Source: DATJHM01 sp035493895 (GTDB lineage Bacteria > Chloroflexota > Ktedonobacteria > Ktedonobacterales > Ktedonobacteraceae). Taken from it: a DNA stretch of 60,442 nt. The position numbers and the translations under genes were made by a program. The stretch covers positions 1-60,442 of the forward strand of contig DATJHM010000103.1 in assembly GCA_035493895.1 (NCBI GenBank), read 5' to 3'. The notes beneath the pieces are model-generated. The model worked only from the letters and a program-made list of their open reading frames with translations. It was not told the DNA's origin and did not search any database. Positions 49,956 to 58,561 of this stretch are shown piece by piece; the stretch's first letter is position 1, and the number at the start of each line of letters is the position of its first letter.

Positions 49956-51143
49956 GTGTCTAAAAAAACGCTTGCCTTCTGGTCTGTGGCCTATCTTCTT
50001 TTTATTCTGATGCTTGGGAGCACGATGCCTTCGCCCCTCTATGTGGTCTATCAGCGTCTCTGGCATTTTCCGGCCGGGACGATTACGTTGATCTATGGCG
50101 TATATGCACTCGGGGTGCTTGTCTCCCTCCTTGTTTTTGGGCATCTTTCTGATCATATCGGACGTCGGCGTGTGCTGATACCTGCTGTTCTATTGATGGC
50201 TATAAGTGCGCTATTCTTTATGTTCGCACAGAATGTCCTCTGGTTGATCATTGGACGTATTCTCATGGGCCTGTCCGTGGGTCTGAATACCGGTACGGCG
50301 GCAGCGGCCATGCAGGATCTTCATCCACGTGGAAATACGCGTGCAGCTTCGCTGGTCGTTTCGATGTGCACCGTGCTGGGGCTGGGTCTGGGGCCAATCT
50401 TGTCCAGCCTGTTTGTGCAGTTCACCTCTCATCCCGGCGTCTATGCGTTCCTCGTGCTTCTGGTTTTGCTGGTAGGCGCTTTTCTGGGCGGTTGGACAAT
50501 TCCGCAACCACGCGCGTTCTCGCTGCATAACGTCTTCTCGCGCCCACATTTTCCTCTGCGCCATCCGCTCTTCGTCCTGGCAATTGCGACGATCTTCGCC
50601 TGTTACGCAACCATGGGTATGACCTCATCGCTGGTGCCATCGTTCTTGATTTCACTGCTCCATGTGAATAATAGTGTCCTCGGAGGAGGTATGCTCTGCC
50701 TGATGTTTATGTCGGCATCGGTCGTACAACTGCTCCTCCGTGGTGTGCCCCATCGTTTCTCTATCAGTGGTGGATTGATCATTCTGACTCTCGGACTTAT
50801 CATACTCGTGGGATCTTTTCCCTTGCAGTCGTTGTGGCTCTTTTTCCTGAGTATTATTATCATAGGGATTGGTCAGGGCCTGTCCTTCATGGGGAGCGCG
50901 GCTATCGTGACGCACATTGCGTCTCCCGAGAAACGCAGCGCCACCAGTTCCGCATACTTCGCGATCGGTTATGTCGCGGTTGGCGTGCCTGTCATCGGCC
51001 TTGGTCTCATGGCGAATACGCTGGGTCTGCTGCCCGCCACAACTGGTTTTGTGGTCATCTTTAGCATATTTTCCCTGATCGTGGCCCTCGCTGGCTTGCT
51101 GATAAACCGGCGGGGAAAATTGCAAGATGCTGTTGCAGCGTAA
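49956..51143 (+). CDS. Major facilitator superfamily transporter
   Basis: 395 residues with about 12 membrane helices. The A-type loop between helices 2 and 3 reads GHLSDHIGRRRVL, and GRILMGLSVGLNTG follows, as in drug- or sugar-exporting MFS proteins. GTG start with AAAGGGA about 9 bases upstream. Multidrug efflux is the commonest role for this size and motif, but the substrate is unknown. It is read from a region with strong palindromes and converges with the XRE-cupin gene at a long terminator. Confidence 0.92.
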   Translation: MSKKTLAFWSVAYLLFILMLGSTMPSPLYVVYQRLWHFPAGTITLIYGVYALGVLVSLLVFGHLSDHIGRRRVLIPAVLLMAISALFFMFAQNVLWLIIGRILMGLSVGLNTGTAAAAMQDLHPRGNTRAASLVVSMCTVLGLGLGPILSSLFVQFTSHPGVYAFLVLLVLLVGAFLGGWTIPQPRAFSLHNVFSRPHFPLRHPLFVLAIATIFACYATMGMTSSLVPSFLISLLHVNNSVLGGGMLCLMFMSASVVQLLLRGVPHRFSISGGLIILTLGLIILVGSFPLQSLWLFFLSIIIIGIGQGLSFMGSAAIVTHIASPEKRSATSSAYFAIGYVAVGVPVIGLGLMANTLGLLPATTGFVVIFSIFSLIVALAGLLINRRGKLQDAVAA

Positions 51144-51157
51144 AGCTATTCAACCGC

Positions 51158-51206
51158 AAAAAGTTCCCGGATGAAAGCTACGTGTGCTTTCATCCGGGAA
51201 CTTTTT
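51158..51206. terminator. Bidirectional terminator between MFS and XRE-cupin genes
   Basis: A perfect 21-bp stem (51158-51178 with 51186-51206) around a 7-base loop; the ends are A5 and T5, so it works in both directions. One of the strongest terminators in the window. Confidence 0.93.
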
Positions 51207-51348
51207 GACGGTGCATCTGACATAATCAATAAGAAGGGCTGCCTGTCAGTTGGGTGAGATCCACGACTTTCGCCATTCTTTGATATCCTGTATCATAGGG
51301 GTGAAGGCCATCACCTGAATCACAAATGGGATCGAGTTTTGGGTGATA

Positions 51349-52062
51349 TCATATTTTGGGCGTGTTAGCCGGTTTCTCTGTGGATGGTGTGAGAAGCAAG
51401 GGATTGAAGTTGCACCAGAGGGCTCTCACCGGTATCTGGCCGATGTTGGTCAGGCGATGCGGCACGGCTGAGTCGAAAATGATGCTATTGCCAGGACCCA
51501 GGATGTACTGCTCAAAACCCAGATCAACCTGGAGCTCCCCCTGAAGAACCACGCCAAATTCTCTCCCTGCATGGTACATCATTTCTGTCCCGGACGTTGC
51601 ACCGACGTCGTAGCATGCCTCGATAAATTCGATCCCCTCTTCCTTCTGGGCAGTTAAGCGTTCCCAGGTGATCCCGCCCATCAGCTCAATAATTTTGCGG
51701 TTCTGAGGGCTGACGACCGGACCTTTCACTGCTAGATCTGTGCGTTCAATAGATTGAACTGGTGTTGGCTTGATCACGCTCTCGGGGATACTTTCCTGTG
51801 CAGGTTTCTCCGCGTTTTGTGGGGATTCTTGCGGCAACTGGGTATGCTCGTCTGTTGGAAAGAAAGAATTGATGGGGAGGGCAAGGGCTGTCGCAATTTG
51901 AAACAGTGAGGAGACCGAGGGGACGACTTTACCACTCTCAATCTGTGAGAGAAGGCTGGCACTTACATTGGCTTTACCGGCCAGTTCACGTAAACTCAAG
52001 TCCTGCGCTCGACGGGCCAAACGTAATTTTTCTCCTACTCCCGGCATGGTTTTCTGTCTCAT
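51349..52062 (-). CDS. XRE-family regulator with C-terminal cupin
   Basis: 237 residues. The N-terminal lambda-type HTH reads LRELAGKANVSASLLSQIES followed by GKVVPSVSSLFQIA. A linker of about 50 residues leads to a cupin-2 barrel (GREFGVVLQGELQVDLGFE, IFDSAVPHRLTNIG) that probably binds a small ligand. Family members often control amino-acid, polyamine or efflux genes. GAGGATTG precedes the ATG. It converges with the MFS gene, and a link between the two through the palindromes is plausible but unproved. Confidence 0.92.
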   Translation of the reverse strand: MRQKTMPGVGEKLRLARRAQDLSLRELAGKANVSASLLSQIESGKVVPSVSSLFQIATALALPINSFFPTDEHTQLPQESPQNAEKPAQESIPESVIKPTPVQSIERTDLAVKGPVVSPQNRKIIELMGGITWERLTAQKEEGIEFIEACYDVGATSGTEMMYHAGREFGVVLQGELQVDLGFEQYILGPGNSIIFDSAVPHRLTNIGQIPVRALWCNFNPLLLTPSTEKPANTPKI

Positions 52063-52201
52063 CGCAATCCTCTTATACAGGTACTTATATAGGTGTTCTG
52101 CTGTTCATTTTTGTTGAATATAGTATACAGCCGATGTTGGTGTCCAGGCAAGACAAAGAGACCTCGTTGCAATGTGAGGGATCACGTGGATCAGCGTTTG
52201 C

Positions 52202-53689
52202 TTATTCCGCTTTTTTGAGCAGGGGAAGGCGTACTTCAAAGGTTGAGCCCTTGCCCATACTACTCTCTACTTGTACCTCTCCATGATGATCCTGTACAAT
52301 CCATTGTACAATAGAGAGTCCCAGGCCGATCCCTCCCGGTTCCTCTCCACGAGGTTGTACAACAAGAGAAGCCTGCCGGTTGTGCGTACGCGCTTTGTCT
52401 ACGCGATAGAAGCGATCAAAGAGATAGGGAAGGTGCTCTTTGGCGATACCGGGACCGTCGTCCTTCACGCGGATGATGCCCCAGGTGTCCGCCTCCTCTG
52501 CCAGTTCCACATGGACGTGTTTGCCTACGCCTCTGGTATATTTAATCGCGTTTTCCACCAGATTCATTGTCATCCTGCTCAGATAGTGCTGATCGCCCTG
52601 GATCAGCAGTTCCGGTAGATCGCCCGTCGAAAGAGTAATCTCGCTTTGCCGGGCCAGGGAGAGCAGACGTTCGACGCTGGCCAGAGCAATATCGCTCAGA
52701 TCGACCTCCTGTCGGTGGAGTGCGATCTGTCCCGTATCGGCGCGTGCCAGCAGGAGCAGACTATTCACGATGGCAGTCATCTGCTCGTTTTCGCTCTGTA
52801 TCACTTCCAGCACCTGCCTGTATCCTTCAAAGGTGTGCAGTTGTGTGAGCGCCCGGTTGATTTCCAGATCAATGATCGTGAGGGGCGTGCGCAGTTCATG
52901 GCTGGCGTCGGCGGTAAATTGCGCCTGACGCTTGAAGGCTGCTTCCAGGCGGTCCAACATCTGGTCAAAGGTCGTAGCCAGCTGCCCAAACTCATCTTTG
53001 CGCTTCAAATCTAAGCGACGACGCAGATCGGTCGCGCTAATCTCATTGGCCGTGCGCGTAATCATCTTGACCGGGGAAAGTGTCTTGCCAGCCAGCCAGT
53101 AGCCACCGATGGCCGCTGCTAGCAGGCCCAACATGCCATGAAACAGCCATATGGGTAGCACAACTACTGGAAACGGTTTGGGTAGACCAATGATCAAAAT
53201 GGCAATGCGTGAGTTCTGGTTCAGGATTGGCGTGAACAGTACGCGATAATCGCGGTCCGTACCATGCCAGCCATTGTAATGTGATTGCGGCATGGTGAGA
53301 TCGATGCCTGGCTGACTGTTTTCCACTCTGAGCTGTAGTTGCTGGATGATACTGTTCGACAGAGGACCACGCTTATCCAGCACGGTTTTATCGGGACGGA
53401 GCAACAGGACAAATTCTCCGGAGGAAAGTGTCTCTTTTTGCGTTGTGGGCGATTTCCCTTGTAAGATAGTTTGCTTATAATTGGCCTCAAGCTGTTGTGC
53501 ATCCAGGTAGAGCTGGGATTCTAGTCTACTATTGGTAGTGCTGGGATTGAGAAATGTTTGCGTCGCATAAAGGCTCCCACCAAAAAGGAACATAATGAAA
53601 GCCATAATTGCCAGGTACCACAGGGTCAGGCGTACTCTCACGCTTGAGCTGAAGGCATGAAGCGCATGAAAAAAGTTTCGCCGTTTCAT
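52202..53689 (-). CDS. Sensor histidine kinase
   Basis: 495 residues: a first membrane helix (about 22-44), an extracytoplasmic region of about 130 residues, a second helix near 175-200, HAMP, then HisKA with the phospho-acceptor His264 in DASHELRTPL, and an HATPase domain (NLVENAIKY, DDGPGI, GIGLGLSIV). An unusual 12-14 residue insertion, rich in Arg/Gln, lies between the F-box DRFYRVDKA and the G2 box. ATG overlaps the response-regulator stop in an ATGA junction and has AGGAG upstream. Signal unknown. Confidence 0.94.
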   Translation of the reverse strand: MKRRNFFHALHAFSSSVRVRLTLWYLAIMAFIMFLFGGSLYATQTFLNPSTTNSRLESQLYLDAQQLEANYKQTILQGKSPTTQKETLSSGEFVLLLRPDKTVLDKRGPLSNSIIQQLQLRVENSQPGIDLTMPQSHYNGWHGTDRDYRVLFTPILNQNSRIAILIIGLPKPFPVVVLPIWLFHGMLGLLAAAIGGYWLAGKTLSPVKMITRTANEISATDLRRRLDLKRKDEFGQLATTFDQMLDRLEAAFKRQAQFTADASHELRTPLTIIDLEINRALTQLHTFEGYRQVLEVIQSENEQMTAIVNSLLLLARADTGQIALHRQEVDLSDIALASVERLLSLARQSEITLSTGDLPELLIQGDQHYLSRMTMNLVENAIKYTRGVGKHVHVELAEEADTWGIIRVKDDGPGIAKEHLPYLFDRFYRVDKARTHNRQASLVVQPRGEEPGGIGLGLSIVQWIVQDHHGEVQVESSMGKGSTFEVRLPLLKKAE

Positions 53690-54372
53690 AGTATCTCCTG
53701 CTGCGGAGGGGCCAACCGATATCCGATGCCCCGAATGGTTGCCAGCAGCTTTACCGCAAAAGGATCGTCGATCTTACGGCGCAGGCGGCGTACATAGACA
53801 TCGATTACGTTCGAGCTACACTCAAAATCGTAGTTCCAGATGTGCTGCTCGATCATCTCTCGCGTTACGACCTGATTAGGATGATACATAAAATACTCAA
53901 GGAGCGCAAACTCTTTCGGCGTCAGATCAATAACACGTCCTTCTCGTTCAACAATATGTACAACCGGGTCAACAACCAGATCGCCTATCTCTAAGCGTCC
54001 ATTGGTATACGGATGTTTGCGTCTCAGTAACGCGCGCAAACGAGCCTGCAACTCACGCATCGCAAACGGCTTTACCAGATAATCGTCGGCCCCATAATCC
54101 AGCCCTCGTACACGATCGTCAACGCTGTCACGCGCCGTGAGCAGGAGTATCGGCGTCTGGATACGACGGCGGCGCAGATCACGGCACACCTCCAGACCAT
54201 CCTTTTGCGGCAAAAGAATATCAAGAATAATCAGATCATAGGGCGTCAGTTCTGCTAAATCCTGTCCCTCCTGCCCATCATATGCGCTATCAACGCTATA
54301 TCCCTCATGCGTCAGGTTCATTTGCAGCGAACTGTTGAGACGGTGGTTATCTTCAATTACAAGGATACGCAT
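53686..54372 (-). CDS. OmpR/PhoB-family response regulator
   Basis: 228 residues. Receiver domain with phospho-acceptor Asp51 in LIILDILLPQKDG, an Asp pair in IEDNH, and the T/K positions in LLTARDS and YLVKPF. The C-terminal winged helix (LTPKEFALLEYFMYHPNQVV and VYVRRLRRKIDD) binds tandem DNA repeats. GAGGG precedes the ATG. First gene of a two-gene operon with the kinase and divergent from the membrane/cupredoxin pair, with a repeat motif between them that it may bind. Confidence 0.96.
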   Translation of the reverse strand: MRILVIEDNHRLNSSLQMNLTHEGYSVDSAYDGQEGQDLAELTPYDLIILDILLPQKDGLEVCRDLRRRRIQTPILLLTARDSVDDRVRGLDYGADDYLVKPFAMRELQARLRALLRRKHPYTNGRLEIGDLVVDPVVHIVEREGRVIDLTPKEFALLEYFMYHPNQVVTREMIEQHIWNYDFECSSNVIDVYVRRLRRKIDDPFAVKLLATIRGIGYRLAPPQQEIL

Positions 54373-54465
54373 AGTGCAGACTCCCTCACAACGCGACTAT
54401 ATCGAATCAATCAGGTAGATCCATCCCGGCCTGACTTTCTTATTATGGTGATTATCGCACAGCAA

Positions 54466-54483
54466 GATGACAGATTGATGACA
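54466..54483. promoter_or_regulatory. Tandem GATGACA repeat, candidate response-regulator box
   Basis: GATGACA occurs at 54466 and 54477, i.e. on an 11-base pitch, one helical turn, as in OmpR/PhoB boxes. It is placed in the divergent spacer between the regulator gene and the membrane-protein/cupredoxin genes. A hairpin-capable AT-rich dyad covers 54473-54522. Confidence 0.55.
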
Positions 54484-54631
54484 AAAAAGCCTGAGAATGT
54501 TCATTTTTTCGTCATCTCAATCCGCTACACTGTGGCTACAGTGACAAAACGCAAATGATCATAAAAGCAAAAATGCTTATCAAGCACGGTCTCAAATGTT
54601 GATGAGAGAGAACCTGGAGGAATTTGTCGGA

Positions 54632-55039
54632 ATGACCATACGAATCACACGCGTCATCATAGGCATCGCTGGTCTGGGAGCCTTGCTGCTTGGCTTGCTC
54701 TTCTGGATCGCGAATATTAACCTGATCAGTATTCATATGCTTTTTGGCCTGATTGTAGCTATTACGTTGCTCATCATGAGCATTATCGCGACCAGTACCA
54801 GGGGGATGAGGATCTGGGGTATCGTCGGCATTGTCTATGCGGTGATCCTGCCGATCTTTGGTGTGACGCAAGCGAATCTACTTCCCGGCGATCTGCACTG
54901 GCTGATCCAGAGTGCGCATCTGCTGCTGGGCATAGGAGCGCTGGCGCTGGCCGGTATGATGAGCGTGCGCTATCTGGCGCTGAAACCGGGCCGCGTCAAA
55001 TCTTCCGTGACATCTCAAATGGTTCAGCAGGAGAAGTAG
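54632..55039 (+). CDS. Four-helix membrane protein
   Basis: About 135 residues with four hydrophobic segments and short loops: IIGIAGLGALLLGLLFWIA, HMLFGLIVAITLLIMSIIA, WGIVGIVYAVILPIFGV and a C-terminal helix LLLGIGALALAGMM. No family recognised. ATG at 54632 is preceded at some distance by GGAGG; a start at 54596 is possible. The stop overlaps the GTG of the cupredoxin gene, so the two are coupled and probably function together at the membrane. Confidence 0.75.
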   Translation: MTIRITRVIIGIAGLGALLLGLLFWIANINLISIHMLFGLIVAITLLIMSIIATSTRGMRIWGIVGIVYAVILPIFGVTQANLLPGDLHWLIQSAHLLLGIGALALAGMMSVRYLALKPGRVKSSVTSQMVQQEK

Positions 55040-55422
55040 TGGTGGTAAAGCGAGCATTCATTCTACTGATACTTTGTAGTATGACAACCGTGCTGCTTAT
55101 TGCCTGCGGGACCCCCACCGTCAGTAAAGCGGATAATCCGGTCCATATGGACAATACGGTTTTTCTTTCCTCATCAATCACGATCAAGAAGGGGGAACAT
55201 ATCACATTAGTCTCCGATACGCTCATTTCGCATACGATCGCGAATGGAACATGGGAAAATGGTTCTGCTAAGCCCGCTAAAGAGTCCGGTGCTCCCACGG
55301 CCAATAATGTGTTAGTAGGTGGCAATAGTATCGCGACCATCGGCCCCTTTACCAGCGCAGGCTCTTTCAAACTGTACTGCATTGTTCATCCTGGCATGAA
55401 TCTGACTGTTATTGTGCAATAA
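55039..55422 (+). CDS. Cupredoxin-like lipoprotein
   Basis: 127 residues. Lipoprotein signal ending LLIACGT; the mature part is a small beta-barrel with type-1 copper ligands His in SHTIANG and the Cys-x2-His-x2-Met cluster in YCIVHPGMN. This is the plastocyanin/azurin copper-site pattern, so electron transfer or copper storage at the outer face is likely. GTG start (55039 or 55042) with AGGAG just upstream. Coupled to the membrane protein; both face the two-component system divergently, a plausible regulon. Confidence 0.87.
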   Translation: MVVKRAFILLILCSMTTVLLIACGTPTVSKADNPVHMDNTVFLSSSITIKKGEHITLVSDTLISHTIANGTWENGSAKPAKESGAPTANNVLVGGNSIATIGPFTSAGSFKLYCIVHPGMNLTVIVQ

Positions 55423-55453
55423 GGGTTTTATAAATGAGGATTTTATAGAGGAG

Positions 55454-55487
55454 AAGAGCAGTCGCCCGTCGAGAAGCGACTGCTCTT
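55454..55487 (+). terminator. Terminator-like hairpin after the cupredoxin gene
   Basis: AAGAGCAGTCGC (55454-55465) pairs perfectly with GCGACTGCTCTT (55476-55487). The tract after it is not T-rich, so termination may be partial. Confidence 0.55.
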
Positions 55488-55625
55488 GCTGAAATAGGAC
55501 GAGCGCCATAAAATGATCCTACCTCCCGTCCTTTCTACGCTGGTGATAGATGTATATACTTCGATGTTGTCGCCAGCGTTTTAGAGGGAACGAGAGGCAG
55601 GATCTTTATCGCGGAAAAATACCGG

Positions 55626-55910
55626 TTATATCTCTTTAGTGGTGCGTTGGATACGTAAAAGTGTGCGCAAAGCGTCAGCCTGCCCCCGGTTCCAGGCTGC
55701 GGAGTGGGTCTCTGTGCCAATAATTGGCAGAGAGCTTTTGTCGCGAATCGTTGCTGCACGTTCCCTTTGCATAATCTCATGCACAAGTTGCCGATCAGTA
55801 AGCTGCCATCCACGTCGTTTTGCCTGTTCCGCAAAACGCATTACGCGCGCAAACCCGGCTTGATAGTCACGTTCTTCAGATGTATCTTGTAGTGGAGTTT
55901 CTTGCATCAT
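55626..55910 (-). CDS. Small conserved-looking hypothetical protein
   Basis: About 94 residues, soluble, mainly helical, rich in Arg and Gln (EERDYQAGFARVMRFAEQAK, QLVHEIMQRERAA). AGAGG lies about 5 bases before the ATG at 55910. No domain recognised. It stands alone on the minus strand between two plus-strand groups. Confidence 0.55.
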   Translation of the reverse strand: MMQETPLQDTSEERDYQAGFARVMRFAEQAKRRGWQLTDRQLVHEIMQRERAATIRDKSSLPIIGTETHSAAWNRGQADALRTLLRIQRTTKEI

Positions 55911-56362
55911 GCTGCCTCTCATCCTCATTTGCCAAAAACCTGCTTCTATATGTGCTTATAACACATCCTCAGTATGCCAGAAAAGTCCCGGTAACGTCAA
56001 CTCAGGAACGGTACAAATCGAGCGCTTTTTCCGTGGTATTTTGCCTATCATGGAAGAACACAGGTAAATTTTACATGAATTTAAAAAAGCTTTAATGGAA
56101 AAAAGTGCTCCTCACTGGACAAACGTCCAAAGATAGATCGATTGATCGAGATCAGACGTATAATAAATAAGAGAGTAGCTTCCCTGGTTGACGCTATGCA
56201 GTACCTTTCGGACAGCCTGGCTAGAAGCGATATATCGAAAATATTGAACCAGAGTTGCTCTTGAACACAAAGGTGGTTATAATCAGTCTTATAAACCACA
56301 TTTATAGCACTCTCTCTTATAACGCATTTGATGGTACTGCATCACGGAAGGAAAAATAGAGC
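55911..56362. other. Intergenic region, no gene seen
   Basis: Contains a TGGAC/GTCCA inverted repeat near 56116-56129, a GATCGATTGATCGAGATC-type symmetric patch and poly-A tracts. No convincing promoter hexamer pair was found, though the GTPase gene begins at 56363. Confidence 0.4.
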
Positions 56363-57595
56363 GTGGCTAGCAAAAAACAAAAACCTTCGGAAGAAGAGCA
56401 GAATCAGACAAAAAAACTGAAAAAAGACGTGGTCTCCAGCCTGATTCGTAGAGGCAGCCAACCACGTACCTGGCGAGAGCTGGGGCTTAGCACGGTGAAA
56501 AATCTCCCGGCTAACATTGCCATGGTGCAGGGCTTTATGAAAGCTATCAATTGGAAAGAAGCCCAATCTGAGGTCCTGCAAAACTTAAATAATACGGTTG
56601 TACTGGTAGGCCAACCCAATACTGGGAAGAGTACGCTGTTTAATAAACTTAAAGGTCAAAATCTTTCTCCCGCTTCCGCGCAAGCTGGCAATACGCGCAC
56701 GATGGTGCGCACGGATTTTGGCCCCTTCACTTTGATCGACACTCCTGGTCATCTGCCTGATGTGATGGAAAGTGGCATGGATCAGGCCAGCGTGATTGTC
56801 TTCCTGCTCGATGCCTCGCGCGGCTTACAGGATACTGATCGTGAACTCTATCAAACAATCAAACGCTTAAATAAGCCGACGATTATTGCGGTCAATAAAG
56901 TGGACTCTCTGAAAGGGAGCGAAACAGGCGATCAGCTCGCAACAGAGATCGCGGTTCTGCTCAATAGTCCGGGAGTCATTCCTGTTTCGGCAAAGACGGG
57001 CCTGAATGTGGTCGAGGAACTGATTCCTGCGGTCATTGAAGCCAGTCCAGAAGCGGCCCTGGCTATTGGCCGTGAGCTTCCAGCTTTTCGCCGCGAAGCC
57101 GCACAGCGCATCATTCGCAATGCAACCCTCGTGAGTCTGGCTGCTGGTCTGGAGCCTATTCCGTTCATCGATATTCCCATTTTGCTTGGCACTCAAGCTC
57201 GGCTGGTCCTGCGCCTGGCCGCCCTTTACGGGGAACCGCTTGATAGCGCCGATGCGATGAAACATGCGCGTGAGCTGATTACGACGATGGTTGGTGGCCT
57301 TACGTTGCGTTACCTGGCAGAGCAGGCGGCCAAGGTGGTTCCCTTTGGTGGAGATCTGATTGCAGGTGCGATTGCAGGGGCAGCTACCTGGTCAATTGGC
57401 GAGGTGGCGCTGGAATATTATGATAGCGGAAAACATCTGTCGTCACGCCGTGTTCGTGAATTGTACACGAGTTTCTATACCCGTTTCCGTAAAGAGAATC
57501 AGATGACTCAGCTCCAGAAAGAAGCGGCCAGGCAGGCTGAAATTGAAACGCGGGATCCTCTGGCTCTGCTGGAAGAGCCGAAAGAGAAAGTGTAG
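56363..57595 (+). CDS. Era/Der-type GTPase with C-terminal DUF697-like region
   Basis: 410 residues. A lysine-rich N-terminal tail (about 60 residues) precedes a TrmE-Era-EngA-type G domain: GQPNTGKST (G1), a threonine-bearing switch (NTRTMVRTD), DTPGH (G3), NKVD (G4), SAKTGLN (G5). The C-terminal ~170 residues hold long hydrophobic helices (LVSLAAGLEPIPFIDIPILL, LIAGAIAGAATWSIGEVALE) like DUF697, suggesting membrane association. GTG start. The next gene follows after 20 bases, so they are co-transcribed. Confidence 0.9.
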   Translation: MASKKQKPSEEEQNQTKKLKKDVVSSLIRRGSQPRTWRELGLSTVKNLPANIAMVQGFMKAINWKEAQSEVLQNLNNTVVLVGQPNTGKSTLFNKLKGQNLSPASAQAGNTRTMVRTDFGPFTLIDTPGHLPDVMESGMDQASVIVFLLDASRGLQDTDRELYQTIKRLNKPTIIAVNKVDSLKGSETGDQLATEIAVLLNSPGVIPVSAKTGLNVVEELIPAVIEASPEAALAIGRELPAFRREAAQRIIRNATLVSLAAGLEPIPFIDIPILLGTQARLVLRLAALYGEPLDSADAMKHARELITTMVGGLTLRYLAEQAAKVVPFGGDLIAGAIAGAATWSIGEVALEYYDSGKHLSSRRVRELYTSFYTRFRKENQMTQLQKEAARQAEIETRDPLALLEEPKEKV

Positions 57596-57615
57596 AACGG
57601 ACGGCGGATATATCC

Positions 57616-58398
57616 ATGGATTTCCCTTATGATCGCTATGAATCAATAGTTCAACAGTTCACGGTCTATTATCCACCGGGCGAGGAGACTCTGGCCCGGT
57701 GGATAATGCCTACGCTCGAAAAGGCGTGCGAGCAGCTGAGCCAGCTTCTTGGACATTTTGATACCGATATGGAAGTGCTGATCGTCTCCTCTGCTGATTG
57801 GCATCTGGCACCCCATGATGATGCAGATGAGCTGGTTGTCCCTCATCCCTACTGGACCGAAGTGACTTCTCCTCCTACGCTGGTTGTCCCTACGGAGATA
57901 GATTCTATTTTTGGCGAGATGACGGCTCCGAAGTTTGCTTTTATTTTGTATCACGAACTGGCTCTTGCTGCAACTGAGCTTGATGCTCGTCCCTGGCCGA
58001 CGGACTATCCTCTCTGGGCTGATGAATGGCCCTTGAAGTTTGCTGCTCTCTGGCTCTCTTATACGCTCGATCAACAGGATGGCCTCGTCAATCAGGATCT
58101 CGCTGATCGATATGAGGATCTTTTTGAGCCGGAGGCCGATGGCAAAACGCCGATGACGATTCGCGGCTTTGATTGGTATGAGGATACCTCTCAGGAAGAT
58201 TATCTGAAATTTCAAGTTCTGCTGGAGCAGTTTGCCGCCGATCTCCTGTCTTGCTATCCGTCAACTATTCTGCCTCGCTTCTTTAAGGCCTTTCGTAAAG
58301 AGCAAGGCGCGTTATTAAGCGATGATGTCACGGCGATGCTGGCGAAGGTGCTGGGCCCTGGTGGCAATATCTGGCTAGAGGACCTCGTGTATTTCTAG
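57616..58398 (+). CDS. Hypothetical protein with degenerate zincin-like HExx motif
   Basis: 260 residues, soluble and acidic. A gluzincin-like segment reads FILYHELALAATE: the first His and Glu of HExxH are present but the second His is Leu, so zinc peptidase activity is doubtful. The N-terminal part (YYPPGEETLARWIMPTLEKA) fits the fold seen in basic-peptidase-MA-like proteins. Located immediately downstream of the membrane GTPase. It may be a pseudo-peptidase; no other family is recognised. Confidence 0.75.
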   Translation: MDFPYDRYESIVQQFTVYYPPGEETLARWIMPTLEKACEQLSQLLGHFDTDMEVLIVSSADWHLAPHDDADELVVPHPYWTEVTSPPTLVVPTEIDSIFGEMTAPKFAFILYHELALAATELDARPWPTDYPLWADEWPLKFAALWLSYTLDQQDGLVNQDLADRYEDLFEPEADGKTPMTIRGFDWYEDTSQEDYLKFQVLLEQFAADLLSCYPSTILPRFFKAFRKEQGALLSDDVTAMLAKVLGPGGNIWLEDLVYF

Positions 58399-58411
58399 CA
58401 TGACCACCCAT

Positions 58412-58455
58412 GCCATCTCTGTAGGGCTATGGCTTTACAGGGATGGCCAATTTGT
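58412..58455 (+). terminator. Terminator after the GTPase pair
   Basis: GCCATCTCTGTA (58412-58423) pairs with TACAGGGATGGC (58436-58447) with one mismatch, followed by CAATTTGTTT. It lies shortly after the stop of the zincin-like gene. Confidence 0.68.
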
Positions 58456-58561
58456 TTGCCTCTTTCCCTCTCCTGAACTGTGAATTCCTTGCTCCGGATA
58501 GTGACAGATATGCTATGATAAGACAAATTTTTCGCAGGCTGGATTGAAAGAGGTTTGTGTT

